The position numbers were made by a program, and so were the translations under genes. From assembly GCA_022768325.1 (NCBI GenBank), contig JALEMI010000046.1, positions 1 to 59,715 on the forward strand: a DNA stretch of 59,715 bases. The letters run 5' to 3'. Shown here one piece after another: positions 33,464 through 42,167 of this stretch (its first letter is position 1; each line of letters begins with the position of its first letter). Source of the stretch: Bacteroidales bacterium. Its GTDB lineage: Bacteria; Bacteroidota; Bacteroidia; Bacteroidales; Marinilabiliaceae. The notes below the pieces were generated by a model. The model saw only the letters and a program-made list of their open reading frames with translations. It did no database searches and was not told the DNA's origin.

Positions 33464-35518
33464 ATGAGTACCATAAAGCCACGCATCTTCTCGACGCTCG
33501 CCTTGCTTGCGACACTCATGGTCGCCATGTCTGGCTGCTCCGATGGGGTCATCTTCTCCATCGACCCTATCGTATCGTCCGGAGCCGTGCTTCAACAGCA
33601 AAGCCTCGTGACAATCAGCGGTCGCGCCACGCCTGGCACCCATATCAGGATTACGACAGATTGGGACTTCTCCGTAACGTCGTCAACAGGGCCCGACAGC
33701 CTTTGGAAAGCGCAAATCCGAACCCCTGCGGCCGACACCGTCCCGCATCACGTGACGGTAAGCACAACCGCTAAGCAGCAGATTGTCTACAACATATACA
33801 TCGGCGAGGTATGGTTTGCCGCCGACCAACGCGAAGCCCCCAATTTCCCCAAACCCGCCATTCCGCAAGACTCCACGGCAACGGAAATCTTCGACTGGCT
33901 CGACGACAATCTCGTCCGCATTTTCAAGATTGAGAAAGGGGCGTCTCATAAGCCGACCTCCGTGGTCGACGGCAAGTGGATGACCCTCACGCGCGACAGC
34001 AGACCCTCGGCAAGCCTTTCGGTCACCAGCCTCGCCAAGATTTTGCAAGACAGCCTGCGAATCCCCCTCGGCATAATCTCCGCCTCCAACGGCTGTGCGC
34101 CATGCCGCTCGTGGGTCTCGCCCTCCCTCAGCGACAGCGACGACATCCATGAAAAGATTGACGCTTGGAACGCCAAGCACAACGAGCTCGCCAATTGGCT
34201 CTCCACCCTCCCGACAATCAACATCCCCCACCCCTACACCCCCGACGCCCTCGCCACAACGAGCGTCTTCGACGAGGTCATAAACTTCTCGCTGCCCGAC
34301 ATCTCCGAATGGCGGACCATGACGCTGCCCGGGCTGTGGAGCAACCAGGGGCTGCCTGGCTTCGACGGAATAGTATGGCTGATTAAGGAGGTGAATCTCC
34401 CCCGCGAATGCGCCAAGCACAACGCCAAGCTCATCATCGGCAACGTGGCGGACAACGACCTGACCTACGTAAACCAGACCCTCGTCGGCTCAAAAGTCGA
34501 CCGCAAGTCATGGTCTGAGCCGGGAGTGTACAACATTCCGCGCAGTGTCCTGAAGCAACACACCACAATAGCCATCCGCCTCAATGGCTCGCACCGCTTG
34601 GCGGGCATCTTTGGCCCGGCTGACGGCAGCAACATAAGAATCGAAATCCCCGACATAGACTTCTCCGCCGACATATCGGGCCAATGGAACTACGTGGCCG
34701 CCGCAAAGTTCTCCGACGACAAGAGGCTCCTCTACCTGATGGGCGTCGCCAACAACCCCTACATGACCGATTTCCGCGGCTACGACGTTACGCCATGCTC
34801 ACACCGCGGCACGGTCTTCAACAAGGTCATCGCCCCCTTGCAAGAGTTCCCCTTTGCCGGCGCGGTCTGCCACTTCGGCGAAGTAGACATGACCGATAAG
34901 CACTATGCGGAAGAGTTCCCCTCCGAAATTGCGAAATTCGTCACCTCAATCCGCGAGACGGCCAATAATCCCTACCTCCCCGTCGTCTTCAACCAGCCCG
35001 CGCCCCCAACAACGGGACAAATACGCACTTCGCTCACCGACGCCGTCAACAACGCCGGTCCTAACGTCTACATCGTATCGCTGGCAGACCTCGGCCCGTC
35101 CTCCTCTTTCAACACATTGACGAAGCAACAGATGGAAGAGGGCAAGCGAGATGCCAAGACCATCCTCTCCTCCGTCTACGGACACAAAGCCCCGGCTAAC
35201 GCCCTCTGCCCCATACCACGCGCCGCCACGGCCGAGTACCAGGTCGTCAACGTTGAGTTCGACAACGCAAAATCCCTACACGTCGACACCAGCACCCCCT
35301 CGGCCTTCGAGATTGCCGGTGCCGACTCCACTTTCTTCCCCGCCAAAGCCCTTGCCTCCGGCAAATGGGTCACCATGTTCAGCCACATGGTTGCCGAACC
35401 TGTCTACGTCCGCTACGCCTGGGCCGACTCCATTCCTCCAACGCTCAGCGGCGACGACGGAATGCCCGCCCCTGCCTTCTGCCTCCGATGCAAGACACCC
35501 GAGACGGACGACAAATAG
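33464..35518 (+). CDS. Sialate O-acetylesterase (SIAE)-family lipoprotein, catalytic residues apparently lost
   Basis: 684 residues from ATG 33464, with a lipoprotein signal ending in AMSGC (Cys 25). The layout is that of SIAE-type SGNH hydrolases: an opening beta region (DPIVSSGAVLQQQS, ISGRATPGTHIRI), GEVWFAADQREAPN, IPLGIISASNGCAPCRSW, a jelly-roll insert (FDGIVWLIKEVNLP, NDLTYVNQTLVGS), VCHFGEVDMTD and a closing helix. Normal enzymes have GQSNM after GEVW, QGESN near the middle and a late His near ADLG. Here those are DQREA, FGEVD and a segment without His, so the nucleophile and its partners are gone. Probably a binding pseudoenzyme; sialic acid deacetylation should not be assumed. Confidence 0.8.
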   Translation: MSTIKPRIFSTLALLATLMVAMSGCSDGVIFSIDPIVSSGAVLQQQSLVTISGRATPGTHIRITTDWDFSVTSSTGPDSLWKAQIRTPAADTVPHHVTVSTTAKQQIVYNIYIGEVWFAADQREAPNFPKPAIPQDSTATEIFDWLDDNLVRIFKIEKGASHKPTSVVDGKWMTLTRDSRPSASLSVTSLAKILQDSLRIPLGIISASNGCAPCRSWVSPSLSDSDDIHEKIDAWNAKHNELANWLSTLPTINIPHPYTPDALATTSVFDEVINFSLPDISEWRTMTLPGLWSNQGLPGFDGIVWLIKEVNLPRECAKHNAKLIIGNVADNDLTYVNQTLVGSKVDRKSWSEPGVYNIPRSVLKQHTTIAIRLNGSHRLAGIFGPADGSNIRIEIPDIDFSADISGQWNYVAAAKFSDDKRLLYLMGVANNPYMTDFRGYDVTPCSHRGTVFNKVIAPLQEFPFAGAVCHFGEVDMTDKHYAEEFPSEIAKFVTSIRETANNPYLPVVFNQPAPPTTGQIRTSLTDAVNNAGPNVYIVSLADLGPSSSFNTLTKQQMEEGKRDAKTILSSVYGHKAPANALCPIPRAATAEYQVVNVEFDNAKSLHVDTSTPSAFEIAGADSTFFPAKALASGKWVTMFSHMVAEPVYVRYAWADSIPPTLSGDDGMPAPAFCLRCKTPETDDK

Positions 35519-35521
35519 CCG

Positions 35522-35531
35522 CCCCCCCCCC
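35522..35531. repeat. Homopolymer tract C10
   Basis: Ten consecutive C residues lie between the SIAE-like gene stop (35518) and the EamA transporter start (35572). Tracts of this length can slip during replication and vary spacing upstream of a gene. Confidence 0.6.
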
Positions 35532-35571
35532 ACTTCATCCACACACTTAAAAACTATCTCACTTCCCGACA

Positions 35572-36477
35572 ATGGTCTGGTTCGTCTTGGCACTGCTCTC
35601 GGCTTTGTGCCTCGGTTTCTACGACGTGTTGCGAAAATATTCGCTCAAGAGCAACGCCGTCCTTCCCGTTCTTTGCGTCAGCACTCTCACGTCGTCACTC
35701 ATCCTGCTGCCCCTCTGCCTCGCCTCCTACGGCGGCGCTATAAGCCCCGACTCGTGGGCTTACATCCCCACAATCTCGCTCCACGACCACTTGCTCCTCG
35801 TAGCCAAGGCGGCCATCGTGCTCGGCTCATGGGTCTTCGTCTATTACGCCATGAAGAACTTGCCCCTCAGCATCGTCGCGCCAATCAGGGCCACAGCCCC
35901 CGTATGGACGCTTATCGGCGCGTTGCTCATATTCTCCGAGAGGCCTAATGGTGTCCAGTGGGCTGGCCTCTCCGTGGCGTTCCTCTTCTTCTTCCTTTTC
36001 AGCATGGCTGGTCGTCGCGAGGGGATTAGCTTCAAGGCGAACAAGTGGGTATGGTGCGTTGTCATCGGGACGTTAATTGGCTCATGCTCAGCCCTTTTCG
36101 ACAAACACATCATCAGCGGCGCCCACATCAACCGCATGGCCGTGCTCTTCTACTACTCGGTCTACCAGTTCCTGATGACAATCCCGCTCTTGCTCATCAT
36201 TTGGTGGCCAAAACGTCGTCAAGAGCCGTTCAAATGGATGTGGACAATTCCGGCCATTGGCATCATAATCATTGTGGCCGACTTCTTCTACTACGGCGCG
36301 CTCAACTCGCCCGACAGCATGATCTCCCTCATCTCCCCAATACGGCGCAGCAACTCCATCGTCTCCTTCACCCTCGCCGCCCTCATCTTCCACGAGAAGA
36401 ATATGCTGCGTAAGGGGCTTTGCCTGATGGGCATCCTTGCGGGCATAGCCATCATCATCTACGGCTCAATGGACTGA
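35572..36477 (+). CDS. EamA/DMT-family transporter
   Basis: 301 residues with ten predicted membrane helices in two EamA halves (GFYDVLRKYSLKSN in the first; GSCSALFDKHIISG opening the second; IAPI/ISPIRRSNSIVSF before the last pair). DMT-superfamily proteins carry metabolites such as amino acids, nucleotide sugars or undecaprenyl phosphate-linked groups; the substrate is not shown. Twenty bases before the FAD oxidoreductase gene and likely co-transcribed. Confidence 0.9.
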   Translation: MVWFVLALLSALCLGFYDVLRKYSLKSNAVLPVLCVSTLTSSLILLPLCLASYGGAISPDSWAYIPTISLHDHLLLVAKAAIVLGSWVFVYYAMKNLPLSIVAPIRATAPVWTLIGALLIFSERPNGVQWAGLSVAFLFFFLFSMAGRREGISFKANKWVWCVVIGTLIGSCSALFDKHIISGAHINRMAVLFYYSVYQFLMTIPLLLIIWWPKRRQEPFKWMWTIPAIGIIIIVADFFYYGALNSPDSMISLISPIRRSNSIVSFTLAALIFHEKNMLRKGLCLMGILAGIAIIIYGSMD

Positions 36478-36497
36478 TTTTCACCCATTCGTAGCCA

Positions 36498-38045
36498 ATG
36501 ATCGAGAGACAAAAGAGCTTCCGCGTCGACATCATTGGCGCCGGCATAGCGGGCCTATGCCTCGGCATTCGGCTCCAACGCGATGGGATTCAGACAACCA
36601 TCTACGAGCAATCGGCCTCGCCAGGAGGGCTATGCACGGGATGGAGACGCTCGGGCTACGATTTCAACGGGTGCCTCCATTGGATTCTCGGCTCGGCAAA
36701 GGGGTCCTCGTTTCACGATATGTGGCTCTCCGTTGCCGACATCGACACCCTCTCTTTCAAATATTTCGACGAGAGGGCGGACATCGAAATCCCTTCGACC
36801 GACGGCTCACGCCCCTGGCATTTCCACCTCTACAACGATGTCGACAAGTTTGAGGCATACCTCCTGAGCATAGCTCCCGAAGACCGCGACGTCATCAGCC
36901 AATGGACGGGCGACATACGCATGGCCGCCTCTTTCCTGCCCGACCTCCCTCCCTTCCCCACCGAGAAGACGCGCCTCGCCCGCGCCCTCCACTACGTCCG
37001 CCTCTGGCGGATGTGGCGTCTCCTGCCCATGATGAACAGATGGCGACGCCACACCAACAAGACCTTTGCCCGCAAATTCCGAAACGCCCGCCTCGCCCAA
37101 GCCGTCGCACGGCTCTACATGAACGAGACGCCCATGACGGCCATCGTCTTCGGCCAAGCATACATGACGGCACGCGTGGCCGGCACACCCATTGGCGGTT
37201 CGCTCCCCCTGACAAGACTGCTTACCGACACATACACCGCCCTCGGCGGCTCGCTCCGATTGTCAACGCCCGTAAAGTCCGTTCGCATTGAGGACGGACG
37301 GGCGGTGGGCCTCACCCTTGCCGACGGCACTCTGACGTGCGCCGATGCCGTCTGTTCGTGCGCCGATTGGCGCTGGACGGTCGGGACGGCTCTGAAAGGC
37401 GTACGCATCCCTGCCGCCATGCGCGCACTGCTCGCTTCGCCCAAGGAGGCCATTTTCTTCTCATATTGCCGCGTGCACATAGGCTATGCCGCCCCGCTCG
37501 AATCCCTGCCCCACTTTCTGCGTCTCGCCTGCCCCCTCCATCTGCCGGACGGCACGTCCTTCGAGCAATTGGAGTTGGAGATTTCCAACTTCGACGACAC
37601 CATTGCCCCACAGGGCAAGACGACACTGACAGCCAACTTCACGACGCGTGAGGGGCAATGGTGGATTGACCTCCGACGCTCTGACCCTCAGGCCTATCGC
37701 CGCGCAAAAGAGGCCGTGCTGCAAATGACGATGGACGCCCTCGCCCTTCACTTGCCACGCGTCCACGGTGTCTCGTTCTCCCCATCGCTCGTAGAGGTGG
37801 CCGACGTCGTCACGCCAGCCACCTTCCTCCGCTTCACGGGCAATTCGCTCGGGAGTTCGCAAGGCTGGTCGCCCTTGCGCGACCTTCTCCACAGGTCGCC
37901 AGTCCGCCCCACAATACCGGGGCTTGAGTGTTTCGTCATGGCGGGTCATTGGCTCAAAGCCGGCGGTGGTGCGCCTGTCGCCTTAGTTTCTGCACTATTC
38001 GCCGAAAAAATAATCACCGAATTGGCAAAAAGATTATCTTCATAG
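36498..38045 (+). CDS. FAD-dependent oxidoreductase, phytoene desaturase / retinol saturase-like
   Basis: 515 residues. Dinucleotide fold at the start (DIIGAGIAGLCLGIRL, then YEQSASPGGLCTGW) and GCLHWILGS. The second FAD segment lies near ALGGSLRLSTPVKSVRIEDG, and the end reads CFVMAGHWLKAGGGAPVA, the FAD C-terminal motif of the CrtI-like amine oxidase superfamily. The substrate is unknown; no carotenoid gene is nearby. It sits between the EamA gene (20 bases) and an S41 peptidase gene (24 bases). Confidence 0.88.
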   Translation: MIERQKSFRVDIIGAGIAGLCLGIRLQRDGIQTTIYEQSASPGGLCTGWRRSGYDFNGCLHWILGSAKGSSFHDMWLSVADIDTLSFKYFDERADIEIPSTDGSRPWHFHLYNDVDKFEAYLLSIAPEDRDVISQWTGDIRMAASFLPDLPPFPTEKTRLARALHYVRLWRMWRLLPMMNRWRRHTNKTFARKFRNARLAQAVARLYMNETPMTAIVFGQAYMTARVAGTPIGGSLPLTRLLTDTYTALGGSLRLSTPVKSVRIEDGRAVGLTLADGTLTCADAVCSCADWRWTVGTALKGVRIPAAMRALLASPKEAIFFSYCRVHIGYAAPLESLPHFLRLACPLHLPDGTSFEQLELEISNFDDTIAPQGKTTLTANFTTREGQWWIDLRRSDPQAYRRAKEAVLQMTMDALALHLPRVHGVSFSPSLVEVADVVTPATFLRFTGNSLGSSQGWSPLRDLLHRSPVRPTIPGLECFVMAGHWLKAGGGAPVALVSALFAEKIITELAKRLSS

Positions 38046-38069
38046 CCACAACAACACACACTCAACAAC

Positions 38070-39512
38070 ATGATTAGCTTAAGACTTAAAACCTGGGCAT
38101 TGGCGTTCGCAGCCCTTAGCCTTGCGGCTTGCGACGACGATGACGACAAGACGGTGCCACACGCGCCAACAACAGACACCGACACCACAACAATTAGCTC
38201 AACCACCATCGAGGCAAACCGCTTTGTGAGCGACGTGATGGAAGAGTATTACTACTGGAACAGCGAACTCCCGAACCTCGACTACACCAAGCAGTCCAAC
38301 ACAACCGCCTACTTCTACAACCTCCTCTCGTCAAAAGACAGGTTCAGCTTCATAACCGACGATGCCGAGGGCTACTTTTCCGAGGAAGAAGGCAACTACA
38401 CCAGCTTCGGCTGGACATACACCCTCTCCCTCGTCAGCTCAGGAAGCGACCAAGTGGTGGCCATCATCACGCAAGTCTTCGACAACACCCCAGCTGCCGC
38501 GGCGGGCGCAAGACGTGGCGACGTCATCTACACCATCAACGGTACGCAGATGAACACCTCGAACTACAAATCCCTCATCGCCCTCACGTCTAACGTCACG
38601 TTCGGGGGTACGCACGCCGCCGAGGAAATCTCATACACCATGACCGCCGCCGAAATCAGCGTGAGCCCCATTGCCAAGACAGCCACCTTCACCCTCGACA
38701 ACGGACAACTTGCGGGATACCTCCTCTACAACGACTACAAAGACCCATTCCTCGACGACCTGAAGGCCGTATTCGACGACTTCAAGAGCAAAGGGGTCAG
38801 CGAGATGATTCTCGACCTCCGCTACAACCACGGTGGCAGCATCACCTCCGAAATAGCCCTCAGCAGCGCCCTCGCCCCAGAAGACGTAGTAAAAGCCCAC
38901 GACCCCATGATGTACTACGATTTCAACAAGACGCTCCAAGCCCTCTATCCCGATTACTACGCTCGACAAAACACCGCCGAGTACTTTGTCGACGACATTG
39001 CCAACCTCAACCTCAGCCGCCTCGTCGTCCTCTGCGGAGGCGAGACATACTCAGCGGCAGAGGCCACCATTTGGGATCTCAAACCCTTTATGGATGTCGT
39101 TACAATTGGCTCCACAACGGGCGGCAAAAACACGATGATGTACGTGTTGAGTCCCTCCGACTTCACGTATTCACAGACGGGCAAGCCCTACTATTCGACG
39201 ACTATCAATAATTGGCTCATATTCCCAATCGTTGCCGTATATATGAACGCCAACTACGAGGCTTTCGACACCACCGACGGCGACGGCATGGACCCCGACT
39301 TTGAGGTTAACGAGTTGTCGGGCCTCATGACCAGTGGCCTCTACGACCTTGGCGACCCAAAAGAGAGGCTCCTCATGTCCGCCCTTGAATACCTCAACAC
39401 AGGGTCCGTCACGACCAACAAGGCCTTGGCAGCCGACGCGCCACGGACGGTAACCACCTCCTTGGCAGAGAAGCCAAAACTCTTGTACAAGAAACACAAG
39501 GTCAATCAGTAA
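38070..39512 (+). CDS. S41 (C-terminal processing) peptidase lipoprotein
   Basis: 480 residues. Lipoprotein signal with lipobox LAAC (Cys ~21) followed by five Asp residues. A helical N-terminal part (ANRFVSDVMEEYYYWNSELP) leads to a PDZ domain (~110-200, AGARRGDVIYTING) and the S41 domain: ILDLRYNHGGS (~250), ETYSAAEATIW (~328, catalytic Ser) and STTGGKNTM (~352, Lys of the Ser-Lys pair). A surface- or periplasm-exposed protease typical of Bacteroidota; target unknown. A terminator hairpin follows. Confidence 0.92.
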   Translation: MISLRLKTWALAFAALSLAACDDDDDKTVPHAPTTDTDTTTISSTTIEANRFVSDVMEEYYYWNSELPNLDYTKQSNTTAYFYNLLSSKDRFSFITDDAEGYFSEEEGNYTSFGWTYTLSLVSSGSDQVVAIITQVFDNTPAAAAGARRGDVIYTINGTQMNTSNYKSLIALTSNVTFGGTHAAEEISYTMTAAEISVSPIAKTATFTLDNGQLAGYLLYNDYKDPFLDDLKAVFDDFKSKGVSEMILDLRYNHGGSITSEIALSSALAPEDVVKAHDPMMYYDFNKTLQALYPDYYARQNTAEYFVDDIANLNLSRLVVLCGGETYSAAEATIWDLKPFMDVVTIGSTTGGKNTMMYVLSPSDFTYSQTGKPYYSTTINNWLIFPIVAVYMNANYEAFDTTDGDGMDPDFEVNELSGLMTSGLYDLGDPKERLLMSALEYLNTGSVTTNKALAADAPRTVTTSLAEKPKLLYKKHKVNQ

Positions 39513-39552
39513 AAAACAGTCCTCAGAAAGAGGGCGTTGAGAAAGAAATCGG

Positions 39553-39595
39553 GGCTGCGGCTGAATTTTTACGATTCAGCCGCAGCCTTTGCCAT
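39553..39595 (+). terminator. Rho-independent terminator after the S41 peptidase gene
   Basis: A 14-base perfect stem (39553-39566 with 39574-39587, GGCTGCGGCTGAAT and complement) with a 7-base loop is followed by TTTGCC. The T tract is short. Confidence 0.8.
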
Positions 39596-39615
39596 AATTA
39601 ATTAACAGCAAGGTC

Positions 39616-39644
39616 GTTGCGATAATTGCAATTTATTAACTTTA
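39616..39644 (+). promoter_or_regulatory. Probable promoter of the TPR/PD40 envelope gene
   Basis: TAACTTTA at 39637-39644 matches the -7 box TAnnTTTG except for the last base, with GTTG at 39616-39619 seventeen bases upstream. It lies inside the longest frame (opens at TTG 39626) and so supports the ATG at 39674. Confidence 0.45.
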
Positions 39645-39673
39645 CGGGCGAAAAACATCACCAAACGCAAAAA

Positions 39674-41638
39674 ATGCCAAGCTATTTGAAATACGTGGCC
39701 TGCATTGCGACCACTCTCGCCCTCGCCTCCAGCGCTTCTGCGCAAAACTCTAATCTCACAAAAACAGAATTAGCGACGTTCAACGAAGCCATAGAGCTGG
39801 CGGAGAGAACTAACAACAGGGCAGCAATAGCCTTGCTCCGACCGCTATATGAGCGTCATCCCGACAACGCCGATATAGCCTACAACCTTGGCATCTGCTA
39901 CATCAACGCCAGCGGAAACCCCGACTCCACTCTCTACTTCCTCAAGAGAGCCGAAGAGCTTACGCCCGACGCCCCATGGGACGAGCAGCGCATAACAAAC
40001 AACCTCGCCACAGCCCGCGCCCTGCAGCTTTGCGCCCTACCCGACGAGGCCCTGATGCTCTACGACGTTATTGACCAAAAAGACACCGCCGGCCTTTTCT
40101 CCGAGATCACACAATACGAAAGGCAAGTCTCTAAGACCGCCAAGATATTGATGTCCAACCCCGTACACCTCACCATGCGACACGCCGGGAATGGCATCAA
40201 CTCCGAGTGGAACGACTACCGCCCCGTCCTCACCACCAACGAGGACACCATGTTCTTCACCTCCCGCCGCCCCAAGAAGACAGCCGACAAGCACATAATC
40301 TTCGACGACGGACAGTTTGAGGAGGGCGTATATATGTCCGTCCGCAAGGGCGACAAGTGGAACGGCTCGACATGGTCCGAAGCCGAAGCCGTTGAGGGAC
40401 TTATCCCCGGACGCAGAGGGCGCAACGGTCAAGAGACCGCCACAGCCATCTCGCCCGACGGCAACGCCATGTACCTGTGCCAAGACGGCAACATCTACGT
40501 CTCACACCGCGACTCGCTCTCGGGCAAATGGCTTCCCGCGGCGCCCATGCCCTACCCCGTCAACTCCGATTTTTATGAGGACTGGGCATACATCACGCCC
40601 GACGGCGAAGAGCTCTACATCTCGTCCGACCGTCCAGGCGGCTTTGGTGGCAAAGACATCTGGCTCTGCCGCCTCCTGCCCAACGGCAAATGGGGAACGC
40701 CCGTAAACCTGGGCCCCGCCGTCAACACCGAGGAGGACGAGGACGCGCCCTTCTTCCACGCGCCTACAAACGTCCTCTACTTCAGCTCCACGGGTCACAA
40801 CGGAATGGGCGGATATGACATCTTCTACGCCCCGCGCAACGCCAATGGGCAGTTTGAGGCTTCGCAAAACATTGGCTACCCCATAAACTCGGCCGACGAC
40901 GACCTCTATTTCTCCCCCTCCGTAGACCGCGACCGCGGATATTACGCCAGCATCAGGTGGAGCCAAGAGGGCAAAGCCCCCTCGTATGACATCTACGAAG
41001 TAGAGTTTGAGCAGCCCGAGCAAAACACCATGGCAATCCTCGCCTCAAAAATCACCGCCTCAAACCTTGCCGACGTGAGAGTCTTCACCGTCAAGGACGG
41101 GGAAATCATAGCCATTGGTCGCCCATCGCCCAACACGGGCCGCTTCGTGACCATCGTCGCGGCTGGCGAGGAGTATGACATCGTAGCGACACTCGACACC
41201 GACACCCTGCGTCAACACGTCTCAACCCTCAAGTCGCAGAGCTATCACCTCTTGCAACAGCCCGTCGCCATCGAGGACTTCGTCTTCGAGGATAAGCCAA
41301 ACGAGGCTTTCGTCAACAACGAGAGCCTGACCGCCAACACGGGCAGCACAATCGACGGCGACGACCTGCCATACACCGTCCAAATCATGAGCCTCCGCAA
41401 GATTCTCGACCCGAAACTGATCCGCGGCAATCTCGAAAAGGATAAGATTACGGAATACCGTTACAACGACGGCTGGTTCGTCTACTCCTACGGAAGCTAC
41501 AAGACATTCTCGCAAGCCCTCAAGGCGCAGAAGCAAATCAGGAAAACGACACCCTACTCCGACGCCTTCGCAAGGAACAAGAAGCAATACGAGAAATTCA
41601 CCAAGGAGAGAAGCGGCATAAGGAACACCAGGCAATGA
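39674..41638 (+). CDS. TPR / PD40 beta-propeller envelope protein with SPOR-like C-terminus
   Basis: 654 residues from ATG 39674, which directly starts the Sec signal (MPSYLKYVACIATTLALASS, ending SAQ). TPR-like helices (~30-150) are followed by a WD40-like PD40 propeller (~180-470): LTTNEDTMFFTSRRP, ATAISPDGNAMYLCQDG, YITPDGEELYISSDRPGGFGG, VLYFSSTGHNGMGGYDIFY, DDDLYFSPSVDRDRGYYAS. The last ~80 residues (PYTVQIMSLRK, YGSYKTFSQALKAQKQI, YSDAFARNKKQ) look like a SPOR domain, which binds denuded peptidoglycan. TPR-PD40 proteins with an OmpA-like end (PorE of the type IX system) share the front part, so this may anchor an outer-membrane assembly to the wall. That role is inference. Confidence 0.85.
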   Translation: MPSYLKYVACIATTLALASSASAQNSNLTKTELATFNEAIELAERTNNRAAIALLRPLYERHPDNADIAYNLGICYINASGNPDSTLYFLKRAEELTPDAPWDEQRITNNLATARALQLCALPDEALMLYDVIDQKDTAGLFSEITQYERQVSKTAKILMSNPVHLTMRHAGNGINSEWNDYRPVLTTNEDTMFFTSRRPKKTADKHIIFDDGQFEEGVYMSVRKGDKWNGSTWSEAEAVEGLIPGRRGRNGQETATAISPDGNAMYLCQDGNIYVSHRDSLSGKWLPAAPMPYPVNSDFYEDWAYITPDGEELYISSDRPGGFGGKDIWLCRLLPNGKWGTPVNLGPAVNTEEDEDAPFFHAPTNVLYFSSTGHNGMGGYDIFYAPRNANGQFEASQNIGYPINSADDDLYFSPSVDRDRGYYASIRWSQEGKAPSYDIYEVEFEQPEQNTMAILASKITASNLADVRVFTVKDGEIIAIGRPSPNTGRFVTIVAAGEEYDIVATLDTDTLRQHVSTLKSQSYHLLQQPVAIEDFVFEDKPNEAFVNNESLTANTGSTIDGDDLPYTVQIMSLRKILDPKLIRGNLEKDKITEYRYNDGWFVYSYGSYKTFSQALKAQKQIRKTTPYSDAFARNKKQYEKFTKERSGIRNTRQ

Positions 41639-42147
41639 AGCCGACAACCATCCGCCTCCGAGCCCTCGAACCATCTGACGCGCAGACCCTCTTCGAATGG
41701 GAGAACGACCCCGTCACGTGGGATGCGGGAAGCCGGAGGTGGCCCATCTCCCTCGCCGACATCAAAGCGTTGATTGAACACTCCGACCTCGACATTTGGC
41801 ACACGCGACAAGTGCGCTTCATGATTGAGCGGACCGACAATGGCGAGACCGTAGGGTGTGTGGACATCTTCGACTTCGACCCGCTGAATATGCACTGCTC
41901 GGTCGGAGTCCTCGTCAAGCACGATGCGCGAAGGCAAGGCTTCGCCCGTGAGGCGATAAGGCAAGTCTGCACATTCGCCCGCGAGACACTGCTCGCCAAT
42001 GCCATACTCGCGACAGCCGCCGCCGACAACGACGCAAGCATAGCCCTCTTCACATCCGCCGGATTCAGCGAGTGCGGCAGACTTAAAGGCTGGATTCGCC
42101 GTCAGATGAACTTTGTCGACGAGGTCCTGCTCATCAAGACCCTTTAA
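41635..42147 (+). CDS. GNAT family N-acetyltransferase (RimJ/RimL-like)
   Basis: 170 residues. Opens with IRLRALEPSDAQTLFEWEND, typical of RimJ/RimL-like GNATs, with the acetyl-CoA loop near CSVGVLVKHDARRQGFAREAI (cited in part; ~90) and ANAILATAAADNDASIALFTSAGF (cited in part; ~125). Substrate unknown (protein N-terminus, amino sugar or small molecule). Its ATG overlaps the previous stop by four bases (41635-41638), so translation is coupled. Confidence 0.92.
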   Translation: MKPTTIRLRALEPSDAQTLFEWENDPVTWDAGSRRWPISLADIKALIEHSDLDIWHTRQVRFMIERTDNGETVGCVDIFDFDPLNMHCSVGVLVKHDARRQGFAREAIRQVCTFARETLLANAILATAAADNDASIALFTSAGFSECGRLKGWIRRQMNFVDEVLLIKTL

Positions 42148-42167
42148 ATTAACCGACCGACAACAAG

